NCBI GenBank assembly: GCA_037039685.1
Contig: JAWNGF010000001.1
Span: 4,030,001 to 4,094,000, forward strand
Reading direction: 5' to 3'
DNA: 64,000 nt
Origin: Ceratobasidium sp. AG-K
Taxonomy: Eukaryota; Basidiomycota; Agaricomycetes; Cantharellales; Ceratobasidiaceae
Part shown: positions 12,027-24,982 of the stretch, piece by piece
Layout of the letters: the number at the start of each line of letters is the position of its first letter
How positions within the stretch are numbered: position 1 is the stretch's first letter
Translations under genes and position numbers: made by a program
The notes under the pieces: generated by a model
Told to the model about the DNA's origin: nothing
Seen by the model: the letters and a program-made list of their open reading frames with translations, nothing else
Databases searched by the model: none

Positions 12027-15000
12027 TCATTTAAAGCCAACGCCCAAGGGGTCGATATCCGACGCCATGGATTGTGACTGGCGATTATCAATGCCTCCGT
12101 TAGGAGGTGCCGTATCGGTCGTAGGCGGTGGTGGCTTGGGAGATGGGACCGCAGACGAACGAGAACGCGACATGGACGATTCCGTCAGCAGGGTCAAGTC
12201 GGAAAGCGATGGCAGAGAGCCGATTGAGTCGGGCAATGATGGTGGTCGGGCAGCTCTGGGCTGGGGAGATGATACGCTCGGTTGTGCCCAAGGTTGGGTT
12301 CCGAGATCAATCGTCGACTTTGAATTGGTGGTTTCGACTGGCGTAGGAGAGATAATAACAGGTTGTGTGGCTGAAGAAGATAGCGTAGAAGCTGGTTCGT
12401 CCGACCAAGGATTTCCCAACTCAACGGGGTTGAGTGGACCACGCGCTAGCGAGGTTGAACCAGCCCTTCGACCTAGACTCCCTGGACTACTGACGGTGGG
12501 CAGCTCACCACCCGCGCTAAGCAAATCGTTGTGTCTCGTGGAACTCGACTCGGCGCTGGGAGAGCTGTACTCTCTCGTGGTATTATCGTAAGCTTGCTGG
12601 GCGGCTTGAAATACAGCCGACGCGTTTGAGGACAACGAGGCCCATACTGACTTCATCCCACCAGCTCCTCCAGCAAATCCGCCAGCGTTACCCCATGGAC
12701 GAGACGAGACAGGCGCATTAACTTCGTTCGCTCCAGGCTGTATCGAAAAGGCGGAAGTCGTCGAGCCAAATGGCCTAAAGCTGTCTTGGCGAGAAACGCC
12801 TGGTGCAGGAGAACTCGAAGTGCTAGGCGGGCCCGGGGTGGTTCGCTTAGGGCGGGCCGGCGACCAGGCCTGGTATGGTAAACGAAGTGCAGCTTTCGAG
12901 GAGTCTGGGTCCCCTGACGGAGGAGGCGTGGATGAAGGGGTCAGAGCTAACAGCGGGGAGCCGGCAAGCTGGAGTACAGGATCGTCGTCGGGCCCAGATA
13001 TGGGGCCTCGCAGTTCGACCCCAGCTGCGGTCGCCTGATTTGCGATCCCCCCTCCGTTCATATCTTCGTCCCCTCGGCCGTACAATCGATACCAAAATCG
13101 AACGTCCTTGGGGTCTGGTATCAATACGCCCATGTCGCGATTGGTAGAATCATTGGACTCAGGGTCAAAGTCGGGGTTGAGCCAACTGGATCGTTGAGTG
13201 TCGCACCAGTCCCATATGCTATGAGTCCGTTGTTCAGCCGTAGGCTGATCGCCATCAGACACGCGCCTCTCCCTTTCGCAATTGAAGAGGAAGGTGCCGA
13301 ACTGGCAAGAGTTTAGATGATAATGCACTTTGAGAAGGAACTCCTCGTTATACTCGAATCGCGTGGGAAACTGTCGAAGGATCTGCCAAAGCGACTCCAA
13401 GAACTGGTGAAAAACTGGACTCGTTTCCTTGAGATGCGATTGGCTAGAAAACTTGTTCTGGACAGAGGCAAAGAAAGCCTGTGCTGCGTCACTACCGCTG
13501 CCGCCCCCGTCGTTGGGCGCCGTCACGAACAGTTTTTCAGAAGACAAATGTCCACAACGGTCAAGGAACTTGTGGCCATACGAAAGCCATTCCTTTTCTA
13601 CTATTACATAGAACCCGCGGATAGTTCGAAAAAATGGATCCAGACAAATCTGAGCAAGGGATGATAGCTGGGCGGTCCTATCCCAACCATCCGAACAGTG
13701 CAGCAGCGAGTGGGATGCTTTGACATGCACGTTATCTACGATGATCACAGTTCCTTCTAGAATGGCTGAAAGATGCCTCAGCCATCCGGACCTCCGCAAG
13801 AGTTGTCGATCAAGAAACGTTTTTGGAGCAGCAGGTTCTGAGATGTCTGGCAGTTCGGAGTTCGAGGCCGACATTCCAGCAAGCATATCAGCCTCGTACA
13901 GCGCTTCTGTCACTTTAGCAAGAGAGTCCCGCATAACATGAATGTTGTCGATGCCAAGATAGACCTTCTTTGCCTCCTTGTAGTTGTCCATGTTCTCAGT
14001 TCCAGCGCCCTTGGCGGCATTTGCCATGGCGTTCGTCATGGGCCGAGCGTCAATAATCAAGTTGACAGTCGTCGCCCCATATACAGGAGAAGAGGTAGAT
14101 CGAGACCGCCCATCGGGAGGACCGGCATAGACTGAATGAGCAGAGTGGTGTGATTGAAAGATTGCCTCAATTAGTTTCTCGTCTTGAACCGAACGGTTAC
14201 CAGTTAATCCAACCATGGGTTGACTACATCGCGTAATAGTTGCCTGTGATTTTCATTGACTCAACGCAAAATTCCTTTGTGAAGGGGTGTCACTCACAAA
14301 GTTTCCCCAGTGGAGGTAGGACAAGGAAGGAATGCGGGCCTTGCTCCTATATTCCGCGGCGTATTTGAGGGTAGCATCACTGATGCGAGCGGGAACGACT
14401 AGGATTGCAGGATATGTAGGACAAACCTGATAGATGAATTAGTCCCTGTACATGGCCCATCACTCATAATGATAGAAACCCTACTCTATAGTCCTTGTTA
14501 AAATCCGTGAAACGCCACGCCTTGGTACGACTACCGACGCCCATTCGGGCAAACTCTTCCCTCGGTGTAAACGCAGCCCAGCCCTTACGAGGTGTGTCGG
14601 CAGGAGGCTGGTAGTAAAAAGCGTATAACTTCGTAACCGATGCTTTGCGATGTAAGTCTACCAAGCGAACGCCCAAAAGTTCCACTCACTCGCGACTGTG
14701 GACTCTTTGATACTATCAAAAACATCTAACGCATCCTGGGAGTTTTTAAAATAGAGTGTAATGTTCTCAAACGTGCGACACCGCACCGAGATGGGCGACG
14801 TTCCAGTAAGCGTTTGGGGAAGCCGAGTAACTAGGGATATTAAGGGGTATGGGATCTAATACGATGTTCAGGTCCTTGAGTTCAGGAGAACTAGCTATAC
14901 ACGTACCCACGTTTCTTGCTCCTCATTCTTGTGGAATATGAGATGGTGGGCTGTCAAGTGCAGTGTGCCCTCTTGTTGAACTCCACCTTTGACAAGTACA

Positions 15001-15084
15001 ACCCGGTCGACCTGGTTTATTATTTATGTATATATTTCATCATGTTATCGGCCTGCACACCTTTGTGATTTTAATGCACTCCAT
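12027..15084 (-). CDS. YMR1: myotubularin-type phosphoinositide 3-phosphatase
   Basis: Removes the 3-phosphate from PI3P and PI(3,5)P2 on endosomal membranes. Exons: 15084-15061, 15011-14907, 14855-14690, 14642-14485, 14426-14298 and 14243-12027, giving 932 residues. The N-terminal PH-GRAM domain starts MECIKITKVDRVVLVKGG and runs over TWIPYPLISLVTRLPQ. The catalytic loop is HCSDGWDRT, the CX5R signature, with the cysteine near residue 377. After YNEEFLLKVHYHLNSC and SIWDW the last 350 or so residues are Ser/Pro-rich and probably disordered. No FYVE domain is visible, as in fungal Ymr1. The first exon holds only eight codons; the following ATTAG acceptor restores the conserved WIPYP. Confidence 0.93.
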
Positions 15085-15376
15085 GTCCCATATACGATCA
15101 CCCCAACGCGATGGTACTCCAATGGTGGCGGATATCACCCCTATTGAATTCTCGCTAAGCGCCTGCTTCTTAGAAGCTTCACGTGATTGGATGAGTTGTA
15201 TGCATGCTGCAGCTCGGCTCCTCTTGCATGCCAACCAGAAACGGTACATATCCCTTTACATTAGTCCCGAGAGCATAGCCCCTATATCTACAAAAACTAA
15301 TAATACATAAAAAGTGGCCACAATGACTGACACCCAAGAATAAAAGTCCAAAGTCTTCTACATGTGCACGATAGGA

Positions 15377-16619
15377 TCATAAAGAACGGCGGTCGTTCAA
15401 CGCACGGATCATTCTCTCGTCTTCTGGGAGTCTAGGGTCATAGCTAGACGTGGGATCGTGGGGACTTCGTAGGAAGCAGGTATCTGAAAGTCCTACGGGT
15501 GAGCCGCCAGCGGGCCGTATGGCGGGAAGTTCCAGCATGCCAGCATCCACCACGTGTGTGTCATAGCTCCGCCCATCCAACGGGTATCCTTGTGAACCAT
15601 GGGGGTATCTTTCAGATGCCCATTGGATACCCGAGTGGGCTACCAGTGGAGAACTCGTGGCAGAGCTCGATCGGGAAGAACCATAGGTGGTTGGAGTATT
15701 AGGTATTATTGGCGAACTCGTAGGCGAAGCTGACGTCCTCCTCGAACTGCTGTCATCCGCATAGCCAAAATCGCCGTTGCTTCGGGCGCTCTGTCGTGAT
15801 TTGCCACTTCGGTAAACACCAGGTGGGACTTTCACGCTTTTCAACACCTAGCACAGGACACGTTCAACTTGGCGCAAACTTTAAGCCAAATAGGGTGTGC
15901 ACTCACTGGGATCATATCCAGAGTAGGGAGGTGAGGGAAATCTTCGTGCGTAAAGTAGCATGTGATATGCCACTTTCGACGCTTAGCGTCTGGGGGCGAA
16001 CCGGGCAGTGTCACAATGGCCGAATAGGTTTGCTTGACCAAGAGCCCAGTAGAAGGCAGCTCCTTGGCGTGCTTCGTACCCGCGAGGTCTTTTCGAGACC
16101 TAAGAAGGCAGGGTCAATACGATAACCGTCTAGAGAGGAGAGCACTGACTTTGGATCTAGTTGGTCACCCAAGGTTTTTTCCTCGTAAAACTATTTCCCG
16201 AATTGTTTCAGCCTATTTGTTGTGTGTGACAGAGTTATGCACCAACCAAGAATGGCTCTCGCATCCGTGAGCAGCTCCACATCAATCCATCTGTCCATCT
16301 TTTCAAGCCAATATCGTCCTATACGTTGGCTTGGTGAGTATGTATGGGTAGCATGTGGAGCAGCACCTACATCGGCCTCCTGCCATATAAAGACAGACCC
16401 AGACTTGATGAACATAGCTCGTTCGCTGTCGTTTAGCCTGCGTGAAACGGGTTTGAGAATACCCAGACGACAAGCCTCAAACATCATCTTTGCTTTGGGA
16501 TCAGTTGACCGTCTCCGCTGAGTATATGCAATACTGACTTGAGCATCTCGAGCGTCCCTTACGTGTAGGCGAGGGTGAGTTGGGCGTTGAACGTCGTGGC
16601 CGGCAACGCTGAAGATCAT
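15377..16619 (-). CDS. Gti1/Pac2 family (WOPR) transcription regulator
   Basis: Fungal DNA-binding regulator of development, morphology and host interaction (relatives: Wor1, Ryp1, Pac2, Gti1). Exons: 16619-16539, 16487-16371, 16318-16247, 16190-16150, 16099-15907 and 15847-15377, giving 324 residues. WOPR box a reads PTHPRLHVRDARDAQ, MFEACRLGILKPVSRRL, GSVFIW, then LKRWTDGLMWSCSRMREPF. Box b reads LVKQTYSAIV, KWHITCYF and SVKVPPGVYR. Each intron was chosen because it restores this order and keeps phase. The C-terminal 140 residues are Ser-rich and probably disordered. Some introns are multiples of three without stops, so automatic calls may keep them as coding. Confidence 0.9.
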
Positions 16620-18566
16620 GGTGTACGAGCGTTAGGTCGGCTAGGGTGGGTGGCGAGGGAGGCGAGGGAGGCGGGTAGGTCTGAAGGTAGCCGCTGGCGA
16701 GGTACGGTATTTAAACAGAGCCTGAGTGTAATGGGTGTGGCGTACAGGAACGTGAATCAACGGGTGCGTGGTACAAGGAAGACTTCTGGATGAAGGTCGG
16801 AAGATGTTATATTTTGTAGGCGGGCCTGGTCGCGCGGAACATGGAATGGCGGAGGTGCAGTGCTCCAGAGCATCGTTCACGGAAAGCCATCGATCCAAGG
16901 AGCCATTTCATCCACGGCCTCAACTGAAGTCTATTCGTAGTCATCGGATCTGGGGTCTGCGCGGCGGAAGGTACTGTACGCTTAGACATAGAGGCTGCAA
17001 CTGGTAATGATCTGACCCGATTTTCAGCGTGACGTAACAACCCGGTAAGTACTTACCGCTGGGAGGGATTGATACATAACTTACCCTTGACAATCACAGG
17101 ATTTGCATCCTCTTAGAATTTAAACATGATCACCCCATCTATTTGCGACGTGAGATACAGCTGATTTTCGGGAACTGTCCCTTGTCAGCTTCGGCTTCTT
17201 CAGCCACAATTATATACACATAGGCTTCTTACACACGCAACCGTTCTACCAAGGTCTGACACTCGAAGCTTGCCCATCAGACCAACCCGCGTGCAAGAAC
17301 TGGTCCCTTACTTCCCTTACTCCCACGTGCAACAGTTATTGGGCTCGGACTCTTTTCCACGAGCCAACCCCGCCTGTTCCTTCTCGGTCGGTTCTTTATC
17401 ATTTCTCAAACCTAGGGACACTAAATTTGAGCTGGACGCTTGACGTTTGTCCTAAAGATACGCATGTACTCCCATATCCATGAAACGTACCGCAATCACG
17501 TTGCACATACCTTATCCGCAGATCTATGTGTATCGGCTTCAATACACCATTGGCAACAGTCTACCAGTCGACTGCTTGCTCTCGACCTCAATTCGGGTTC
17601 CTCGGTAGCGGCTACGATGTCTACCGTGTTTGAAACACTCATCTTTGTTCTTGAATGTTCGGCTCAATTGACAACGAGAGCGGGAATATTCGTGTGCTCA
17701 TCCCAGCGACTTTTCCCGATGCTGAATTCTTAGTAATGGCAACTCATCGTGTCGATTGGCCCTCCTCCACCGATTTCAACTACCGTTGCTACTTATCTCG
17801 GATGCCGATATAGGCTTGTGTGCTCGATGAAATAGCATCACCGGCTTATCAGCGAGATAGTTTGCCAGATCAAATGTGCTTCCTGGGACCCTACTGGAAG
17901 TTGCGGCTCCGTAGCAGGAGTTATTACCCCGACTGATAGGTTCGGTTGCATTTCGGACATAACCACCGAAGCAGTGGCTAATGCTGTCCAAAGAGAGCAT
18001 GTTTCTTCCTCGACGACATCCCTGAACTCAATTAGCGTGCAATTCCACCATCGTGCCCATCAGACACGGCATTGCAAAGAATATGAAGCGAGCCGAAGAT
18101 CTGTCTAAATGTCGGATGGGTGGACATGAACAACCCTCCAGGGCCTGCCAACCTGTGATCGGTAACACAATGATTATTCGTCAGATACATGCGGGCCTAG
18201 ATATCAGCAATGTGGGGAGCCTAGACAAACATAATGACTCAGGTGCGGTGACAAGTGGCACGCTCGGCATCATGGACAACCCTATAAAGACGCTCCAAGG
18301 GCTAATTAAAGGAATTGGTGGGAAATCATCCGAGCTTTAGGCGAGCCGCGGGTCTAATTGTAGAGTGGACAATCTCGCGTGGGATACGAAGATACCACCA
18401 ACAGCATCAGGAGAAGACCAGGACGTAAACGGATTTTCAGCTCGAATGTTTAAACCTGTGCCTCGGCGCTTACGCTGACTAATCCGTCGCCAACGACAGC
18501 GTGACCGTGGCTATCTTGAATCGTCCACAGTTGTCGTGACTGCTATATCAACTACGCCGTTTTGAA
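16620..18566. other. intergenic, nothing recognised
   Basis: Upstream region of the WOPR gene (minus) and of the Elongin-A-like gene (plus). Large upstream regions are common for WOPR regulators. I found no exon chain. Confidence 0.45.
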
Positions 18567-19522
18567 ATGGCTGAATCAGGCCAAACGTGTTATGTCCCTC
18601 GTCTGCAAGATTACTGCTGCAAAGTGTTGGTGGCAAACATTCGAGGTTCGTAGGGTTATGTTTGCCTAGATCGCGCATTCTAACAGGCACTCTTCCTGTA
18701 TAGACGTCCCTTCGACAGGAGACATACCCTTTCGCGTAATACGCCCGGTATTGGAAAAGTGTAAAGCCGACAAGTTGAGGCAGTTGGAGCAAGCCTCTCC
18801 GGTATGTCCATCCTGACCTGAGATTGATCTTCCAGCCTTACAGCGTGATACTTTAGCACCTGAAGAGTGATACTCAAGGCAGGTTCAGTCACATTACTAC
18901 ACCACGGATCCTAACCGCCAACAGTCATATGGAAGAAACGCTACCTAGACGAATTTATCGATATTCGTCTAGCTTATGAGAACGGATCCATGCCCGAGCC
19001 CGGCAGCTGGCGAAAACATTACCTGGTGCGCCTAGACCCCGCTTCCACCTCGACCGCCTGACCAACCCCGCCCTGTGAAAAAAAGATTGCACTGGATGAG
19101 CGAGAACAGAAGATCAGCGACTCGGCCTCACGTTTACGGGGGATGTACCAGAAAGGAGAGTCAAGTAAGCGAGGACGACAAACAATCTACACCAGCAAGG
19201 CCCCTCCTCCCAAACGTGGCAGATTTGGTAGGTCTCAGGGTAAACATTGGGTAACCTCACTTGATACGACACATCTTCAGCTCAGATCGGTATTTCGAAG
19301 CCCCGCACTCTCATCGACAAGGCGCGGCAAGATACGAGGAAGATCCAGCAGTGGACCGGACCGTCGAGCTCATCGGGACAACCTGTGGCACCACGCAAGG
19401 TCATCCCGCTGGGGAATGGTGACTTGTTCAAGCCGCGGTCCACCCAGCCTGTGCTTCCCAAGCTACTCTCGGCCGCTCCTACCAAGAGGGGAAACATGGG
19501 CCCGGGCGGCTCTGCAGTCTAG
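18567..19522 (+). CDS. Elongin-A-like protein
   Basis: Elongin A pairs with Elongin C and acts in RNA polymerase II elongation and in a cullin ubiquitin ligase for stalled polymerase. Likely exons: 18567-18645, 18704-18801, possibly 18836-18844, 18925-19025, 19086-19227 and 19281-19522. The N-terminus holds a BC-box-like RLQDYCCKVL, followed by GDIPFRVIRPVLEKCKADKL and QLEQASP, the F-box-like part. Then come IWKKRYLDEFIDIRLAYE and SWRKHY, ALDEREQKI, a basic KAPPPKRGRF, and a disordered end. About 223 residues, as in small fungal forms. The join after 18801 is one base out of phase with what follows, so a base may be missing near 18797-18801. The nine-base exon is uncertain. Confidence 0.75.
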
Positions 19523-20161
19523 GCAAAGGTTGTTCAGGATCACAACTTTGTATTGCTCGAGGCTTCTCGACTGATTGCCTGTGAGTGGTGGCTGCATGTG
19601 AATGTGGTATCCAGTTTCCTGACTGAACCTATTGGGGTACAAGCAGATTCCACCTGACTCCCATTTTTTCCGGCCACGCTCCCATCATTCTCATCTTGCT
19701 GTGAAACATACCGGACATTTGTACGGTTTTGCTAATATGTATATGTAGCAGGATTTTAAATCTCTTGTAGACCGGTTGTCATTTGAAAAGAGCCGACTCC
19801 TGTCGCTCGAGTATGCCGCGCGGCAATGAAATGACTCGCCTGTCGACGTCTGCAGATCCAGCACGATCACGGAGAACTGGACAATTTGCCCCGAGCCAGC
19901 ACTGCGGAGTAGTTGCGAAGCTCAAAGTTTGCACGAGCTTATTGCGAGGGTCGATAGCATACAGGCTACGTTCACAGGTTGGATGACTAGAGTACATTTA
20001 GGATGACTGTACAGCTGAAAGCAAGTCTCCGTTGAAATAAAAGCATGAAATTCGAGATGGGTTGTGAGAAGCTACCGTCCCGCAGCGCCCTGGAGCTGAG
20101 AGGACTTGAGGAATACATATTAGCCGGTGGAATGGAAATCGGGGCGAGCAAGACGCACCTG
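19523..20161. other. intergenic between two convergent genes
   Basis: 3' regions of the Elongin-A-like gene and of GID7. I see no coding exon. Confidence 0.5.
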
Positions 20162-22924
20162 CTAGCGAGATGGACGCACCTGCGGGTCGGCAACCACAAG
20201 ACCGGGTGGTGGTGGAGACCACAAGCGAATGGTGCGGTCGTCTGAGCATGACGCAAATAATCCAGGTTCTCGAGGGTTCCATGCAACATCGTTGACGCAT
20301 CCTGGTCCGTGCCCAGTTAAAACTTCGAGCAGCGTCCCCGACTCTCTTCGCCAGATGTAAATTGAATTGTCTGGACGTGGGATAATTCAGTGTATGCGCC
20401 ACAGGCATTGTCAGGTACACCGACCTTCGCTACCGCTCAACACGTAGCTCTCGTCCGCGTCTCCCAGGCAGCTGCGGATAACATGCTTCCCTTGGTGATG
20501 CCCCACGTAGCGCTGGCACAGGCGTTGGGTATCCAAATCCCAAAGTTGGACCTCCTGAAATAACCATGCGATCAGCTAAAGTAAACCGGGTTCTCACGGC
20601 TACGTACACCGGGCGCGTGGCTAACGAGTGCGTAACGCGAGTCGGCAGTCGCCTTTACGCTCGTCACCTCGTTGTCCAACCCGACAGAACTTTCGTGGAG
20701 AAGCGGCGCATGCGATTAAGGAAACCGTGGTAGGTTCAGGACAGGGTTCAAGCGTCAGTTGCGATCCTGCCAAAGCGGCCCGGGCCGAGGGACTTACCCC
20801 AGCTCTGCTTTTGTCGCCAGACTAAATACTTTCATACTTCGAGCTTGGCGTGATGCGTCGAAATTCTGACTAGTCGGGGGTGGTTGGACCAACGTGCCGA
20901 CCGCGATGAGACGGGCGCCGTCGGGCGTGATCGTCAGATCCGTCACGCGAATCTCCAAAGGCTTGTCAACAATGGAGCCCAGTTCGTATAGCTTCTCGCC
21001 AGTCGAGCTCTGCCGAATCGAGAAGTATCAGTATGTGAATGTGCTGGTGGTATAAAATGGGAATGCTGGTTGGACCCCAGCTCAGGAAGCACCCCGGTAT
21101 ACAACAGAGGAAGATTACCAACCCAGACTACAATATGGCAATCCATGCTCCCTGATGCAAACCCACTTCCGTCCGGCAACCAGACCAGGCCGCTGATCAT
21201 GTCGGAATTTGAATCATTTTGGAGGTCTCGTAAGGAGGTTCCGGTCTATACTTGAGCAATTGCGAAGGGTATCGGGAGTAATAAAAATATGCAAAAAGTC
21301 AGTGGTATTCAAATGATAGCCAAGTGATCAAAAATAACCATGGCCCAACTGGATGGAGACGGATCAAACATACCGCTACGTCCCACATCTTGATAACTTG
21401 TTCAGAGCTCGTGAGCAGAATCTTGTCGTCAGGCGACCAGGCCAATGCGTTTACCGGGTACTCATGCCCGGATAGTACGCGTTCGGCAACACACTCTCGC
21501 GTGGTCGGGTCCGCCCCGGCTTGTAAATCCTGAGAACGCTCAGTTTCTGGTGGCAATCACATTTGGCTCGACTCACGCCAATTTTCCAGATGATGGCCGT
21601 CTTGTCCTGGCTAGCAGATGCCAAATATCGACCATCGTGGCTCCACTCGAGTCGCCATACCTCATCGAAATGCTCGGCCAGAATATGAGTAGTAAGGGTC
21701 GGAAATTGAGCTCGGGTACATGAATGGTCGACATAGAGCGAAAAGGACTCGGATTGACCGCCCGACTGGTGGTATGTGCATGTGGATCGCTGGTGCGCCT
21801 TTGCATGTGTGAGCAGCGTGTCGAGACGCCGGGGAGGAAGCATTATCGAAGGAGATATGAGCCCTGAAAAGAGTCAGTGCACGCCAGAATCCGCAGCGTG
21901 GTCTCACGTTGGAGTTCGGTCAGTAGCTTGTCTCGTGAGGTGCCGCGTGCGCCGTCCCACCGCGCCCGTTCCATTACATCGGCTCCGCTCGCACACATTA
22001 TTAAACTGGGCCACGATGAGCCAGGGCGGTGCAGGTGGGTGGGGGACCTGCCTTGAGAGGTAGTGTAATCGCTCAGGATCGGCGCAGGACCCGGCAAGTT
22101 CCCCACGTAGCGTTTGCAGGGCCGCGGTCGGTTGTAACGCCTCTAGTTGTTCTAGGTATTTCTGCTGGCTAATGAGAAAGTGTGCGGCCTGGACCCGTCT
22201 CAGCTTCGGGCACCGCCCCAGTGGCCAACACGCACTCGTTCATTATCTGTGGTCATGCCCAGCCGGCGGAGCAACGTAGCCGCATCGTCCCACAGCCCAG
22301 TATTCACCGAATGTCGCAGCTGCACGACGTCTGCCGATTCGAGCCGGAATCCAGACTCGTGCTCGAGCGTTGCGGCCGATTCCCTACACAAGTCAGACAA
22401 CGCCATGGCTCCACCCATCGACTCACGTGTACCCCACATCCCGTAGCGCCTGCAGTATCGTGCGCACCACCTGCTCGCGGTCATGCACCGAGTCCTTGTA
22501 TAGTGTCGTCCAGAGCGGAGATTTGAAGCCATTGGCGTCGCCGTTGCTGGGCCCTGGCTCGTGTCCGTTTGTGTATCGCATGAGATCGTGGTCAGGCGCA
22601 GGGTCCGACTGACGGGCGACTTTCAAAGGCCGTGGGTGTGGGTGTGCGTCACCAAGATAATCCGGGTCTGTGCGTCTGCGTTTGCCCAGAGAGTAATCAG
22701 GTTCAGATGCGGATTCGTCGGCTGGGCTGCCCGGAAGACTCGCGACCAGTGTAGGCGACACGCTACCAGAGTCGGACGGGATCGGAGTGATGCTTGAGTG
22801 AGCCACCGTTGCGAGATAAGAGTGCAAGCCACTGGTGGACGTCAATTCTACGATTCGAACCACGGTCTTTACCGCACCAGGTCTACCCGCGCACCTTACA
22901 CGTGCCTATCCTACCGTGTCGCAT
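20162..22924 (-). CDS. GID7: GID7/WDR26-type LisH-CTLH-WD40 protein
   Basis: Subunit of the GID/CTLH ubiquitin ligase that removes gluconeogenic enzymes. Exons: about 22847-22427, 22383-22236, 22188-22052, 22005-21908, 21863-21577, 21529-21374, 21245-21123, 21009-20798, 20689-20608, 20554-20425 and 20370-20162. LisH: ILQALRDVGYTESAATLE. CTLH: FLISQQKYLEQLEALQPT. At least six WD40 blades follow, for example EWSHDGRYLASASQDKTAII and GLFASCSDDRTIRLW. The intron after 22052 begins with GC, which alone restores LSSLIMC. The start is not settled: the long first exon has no early ATG, and a ten-base exon at 22924-22915 (ATGCGACACG) would supply one. The first in-frame ATG inside the exon is at 22581. 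Confidence 0.88.
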
Positions 22925-23845
22925 ACAACAGCCTGGGTTCTCCCACAGGACCATCTAATGACTTGTATAGAGCCTTTGGCAACCAGTATCTTCGCAAATG
23001 AATGTAAAAACAGCAATTCACTACGGATGTCCCATCGGTATCGACCGCAATCCATCAGCGATACCCCCGCGATCGCAGCATCGTGCGCGAGACCTACAAA
23101 ACGGTCGTTCGCAGGATTCCTCCGTGGCACATGGCCGCCTGGATCGAGTCTAGAGGCATCAGCCTTGCATCTATGAACACTTAGGTAATTGATAAGGACA
23201 AGCAAACCCCGCCGGGTCGCCGAAAAAGGTAAATTGAATCACGCATTCCCACGGCAACCGAGCGAACAAAGAGCTCATATTTTGATAAAAAGCGCTGGCA
23301 TGACAGCGAAAACGTAAGATACATCGAGGGGCATGAAGCGAAACCGGAATAAACTGAGGTGGGTGAGCAGTCTAGGACAGCGCAATAATACAAAGAACAT
23401 ATCGGTCGAGTTGGATCGGACGGACAGAAGGGCGATCGACGAGATCAGGCCCGTTCTGGAAAGAATGAAATGCGTGGACGGGAACAGAAACCCGCTCCGC
23501 GAACAGTAAACGACTGGCGCCGCGGAGCACGCTTTTGTGACGAAGAAAAAACTGGCGTAACGCCGGGCGACAGCCTCGAGAAGAAAGGATTTTAAAAGCT
23601 ATAGAAGGATGCGATGATGATAATAACTTGGACGATGCAGTTGAATGCCAGATGTGATTTTGGTAATAGAAAGCGAAAGCGAGGGGGGGGCCAGCGTTTT
23701 CCAAGAAACTAGGGACGACGATATAATAGAATGCGATGCTATGACGTGTCTTGATGAATGCGTGAACGAGACGAGTGCGCCGACCTGATACCCAGAGGAA
23801 ACCCGAAATCGAAACCGGTGAGATCAAACATCCGAGCATCAGGTA
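22925..23845. other. intergenic between GID7 and the Ecl1-like gene
   Basis: Upstream region of GID7 and 3' region of the next minus-strand gene. I see no exon. Confidence 0.45.
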
Positions 23846-24820
23846 CTAGCACGCCCTCGCCTCGAGATCGCGCGGTACGCGGCTCCTGCCCCTGCGCACG
23901 ACCGACTCAATGGAGTCCAATGGGGGAGCGCCATGGCTCGAGCGCCGAGTGAATGTACGCCCGCGGGATCGGCTTCGCGACCGTGTCCGGGATTGGCCGC
24001 GGTCCACAGTGGGGGTAACGCTGACAGTCTCGGTGACATCATGCATCTTTTGGTATCGGGGCTGCGGCATCGCCCATTCCTCGTAACGGGGTTCGCTCTG
24101 GGCGACCACGGGCGTCGACAGAAGCGAAAAGTAGGCTGGAAGGCTCGCACGTTGTTGCTTGCGCATGTTCCGCAACGTCCGCTCGTCATGGCTGGGATGG
24201 TCGACGGCCGACGTCGCCGGAGACGACAACAGGCTCGTGGTGCTACTTGACGCCGAGCGCTGGTGGGCGGGTCGGCGGACATAATGCAGTGTGTTCTCGA
24301 CGTCGACGACGGGCGGTGCGCGGTGCTTTCGAGGGGCAAGCGCCGGCGAGGCAGTGTCGTGGATGCTCGGGAACGCAGGCACGCCGTACTTGTTGTTGGG
24401 GGCCTTCCTCGGCGCTTCCCCGGGCGTTGGGGGCATGCTGGTTCGTGCAAACGCAGCAGCAAACGCTTGGGCATTCGTAGCGCCATAAACAGGTCCGGTC
24501 GGGTGCACTTGGGGCGGTAGATCGTCGGTGATGGATAGGGTGGTCATGACCGAAGAGGTCGGCGACGAAGATAGCGAGTGTTGCGCCCGAGAGGGGATGA
24601 GCAGCGGGGTATCGTCCAGGTTAGGGTAATAGTCCCTCGACTTGCACACATTGGAGCAGTACAGACTGTAGATCGGACAATCAGCAATGAGCAAAGGGCA
24701 AACCACGAGGCAAATGTGCGGGGTAACAGAAAAGCTGCAGGTTCGAAAAACAGAAAGGAAAAAAGTAACTTACCTTCCGGTTGTGGGCTTGCCACACATG
24801 CAGCAAGAGTCCTCGAACAT
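23846..24820 (-). CDS. Ecl1-like small zinc-site protein with Ser/Arg-rich tail
   Basis: Exons: 24820-24774 and 24665-23846, giving 288 residues. The N-terminus has CCMCGKP and, across the intron, LYCSNVCKSRD, so two CxxC/CxxxC pairs near residues 6-24. This spacing resembles Ecl1-type proteins, which extend chronological lifespan in yeasts; that link is my inference from a short motif. The rest is Ser/Pro-rich and disordered, with a TRSRSRSRGR segment close to the end. The start is set by MFEDSCCMC and by the donor GTAAGT at 24773. Other short zinc-site families are possible. Confidence 0.6.
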
Positions 24821-24982
24821 GGCGAATCTCGGCGATTGCGTGCTCAAGGGGTGATGGGCGCAAACCAAAAGGGCGATTGCGCGACCTGTAGCCGCGTTGG
24901 GGGAGTTATACGTGTGTTCAGCAAGGGTGTGAATGCCCAGTGCGCAGCCCAAGAAAAAAGTGACAGACGGCTGAGAGGCGCG

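Noticed and set aside
22840..22930. Possible tRNA on the minus strand around GGTTCGAATCG
   Set aside because: The T stem does not pair and no A box is present; the stretch is better read as the 5' part of GID7.
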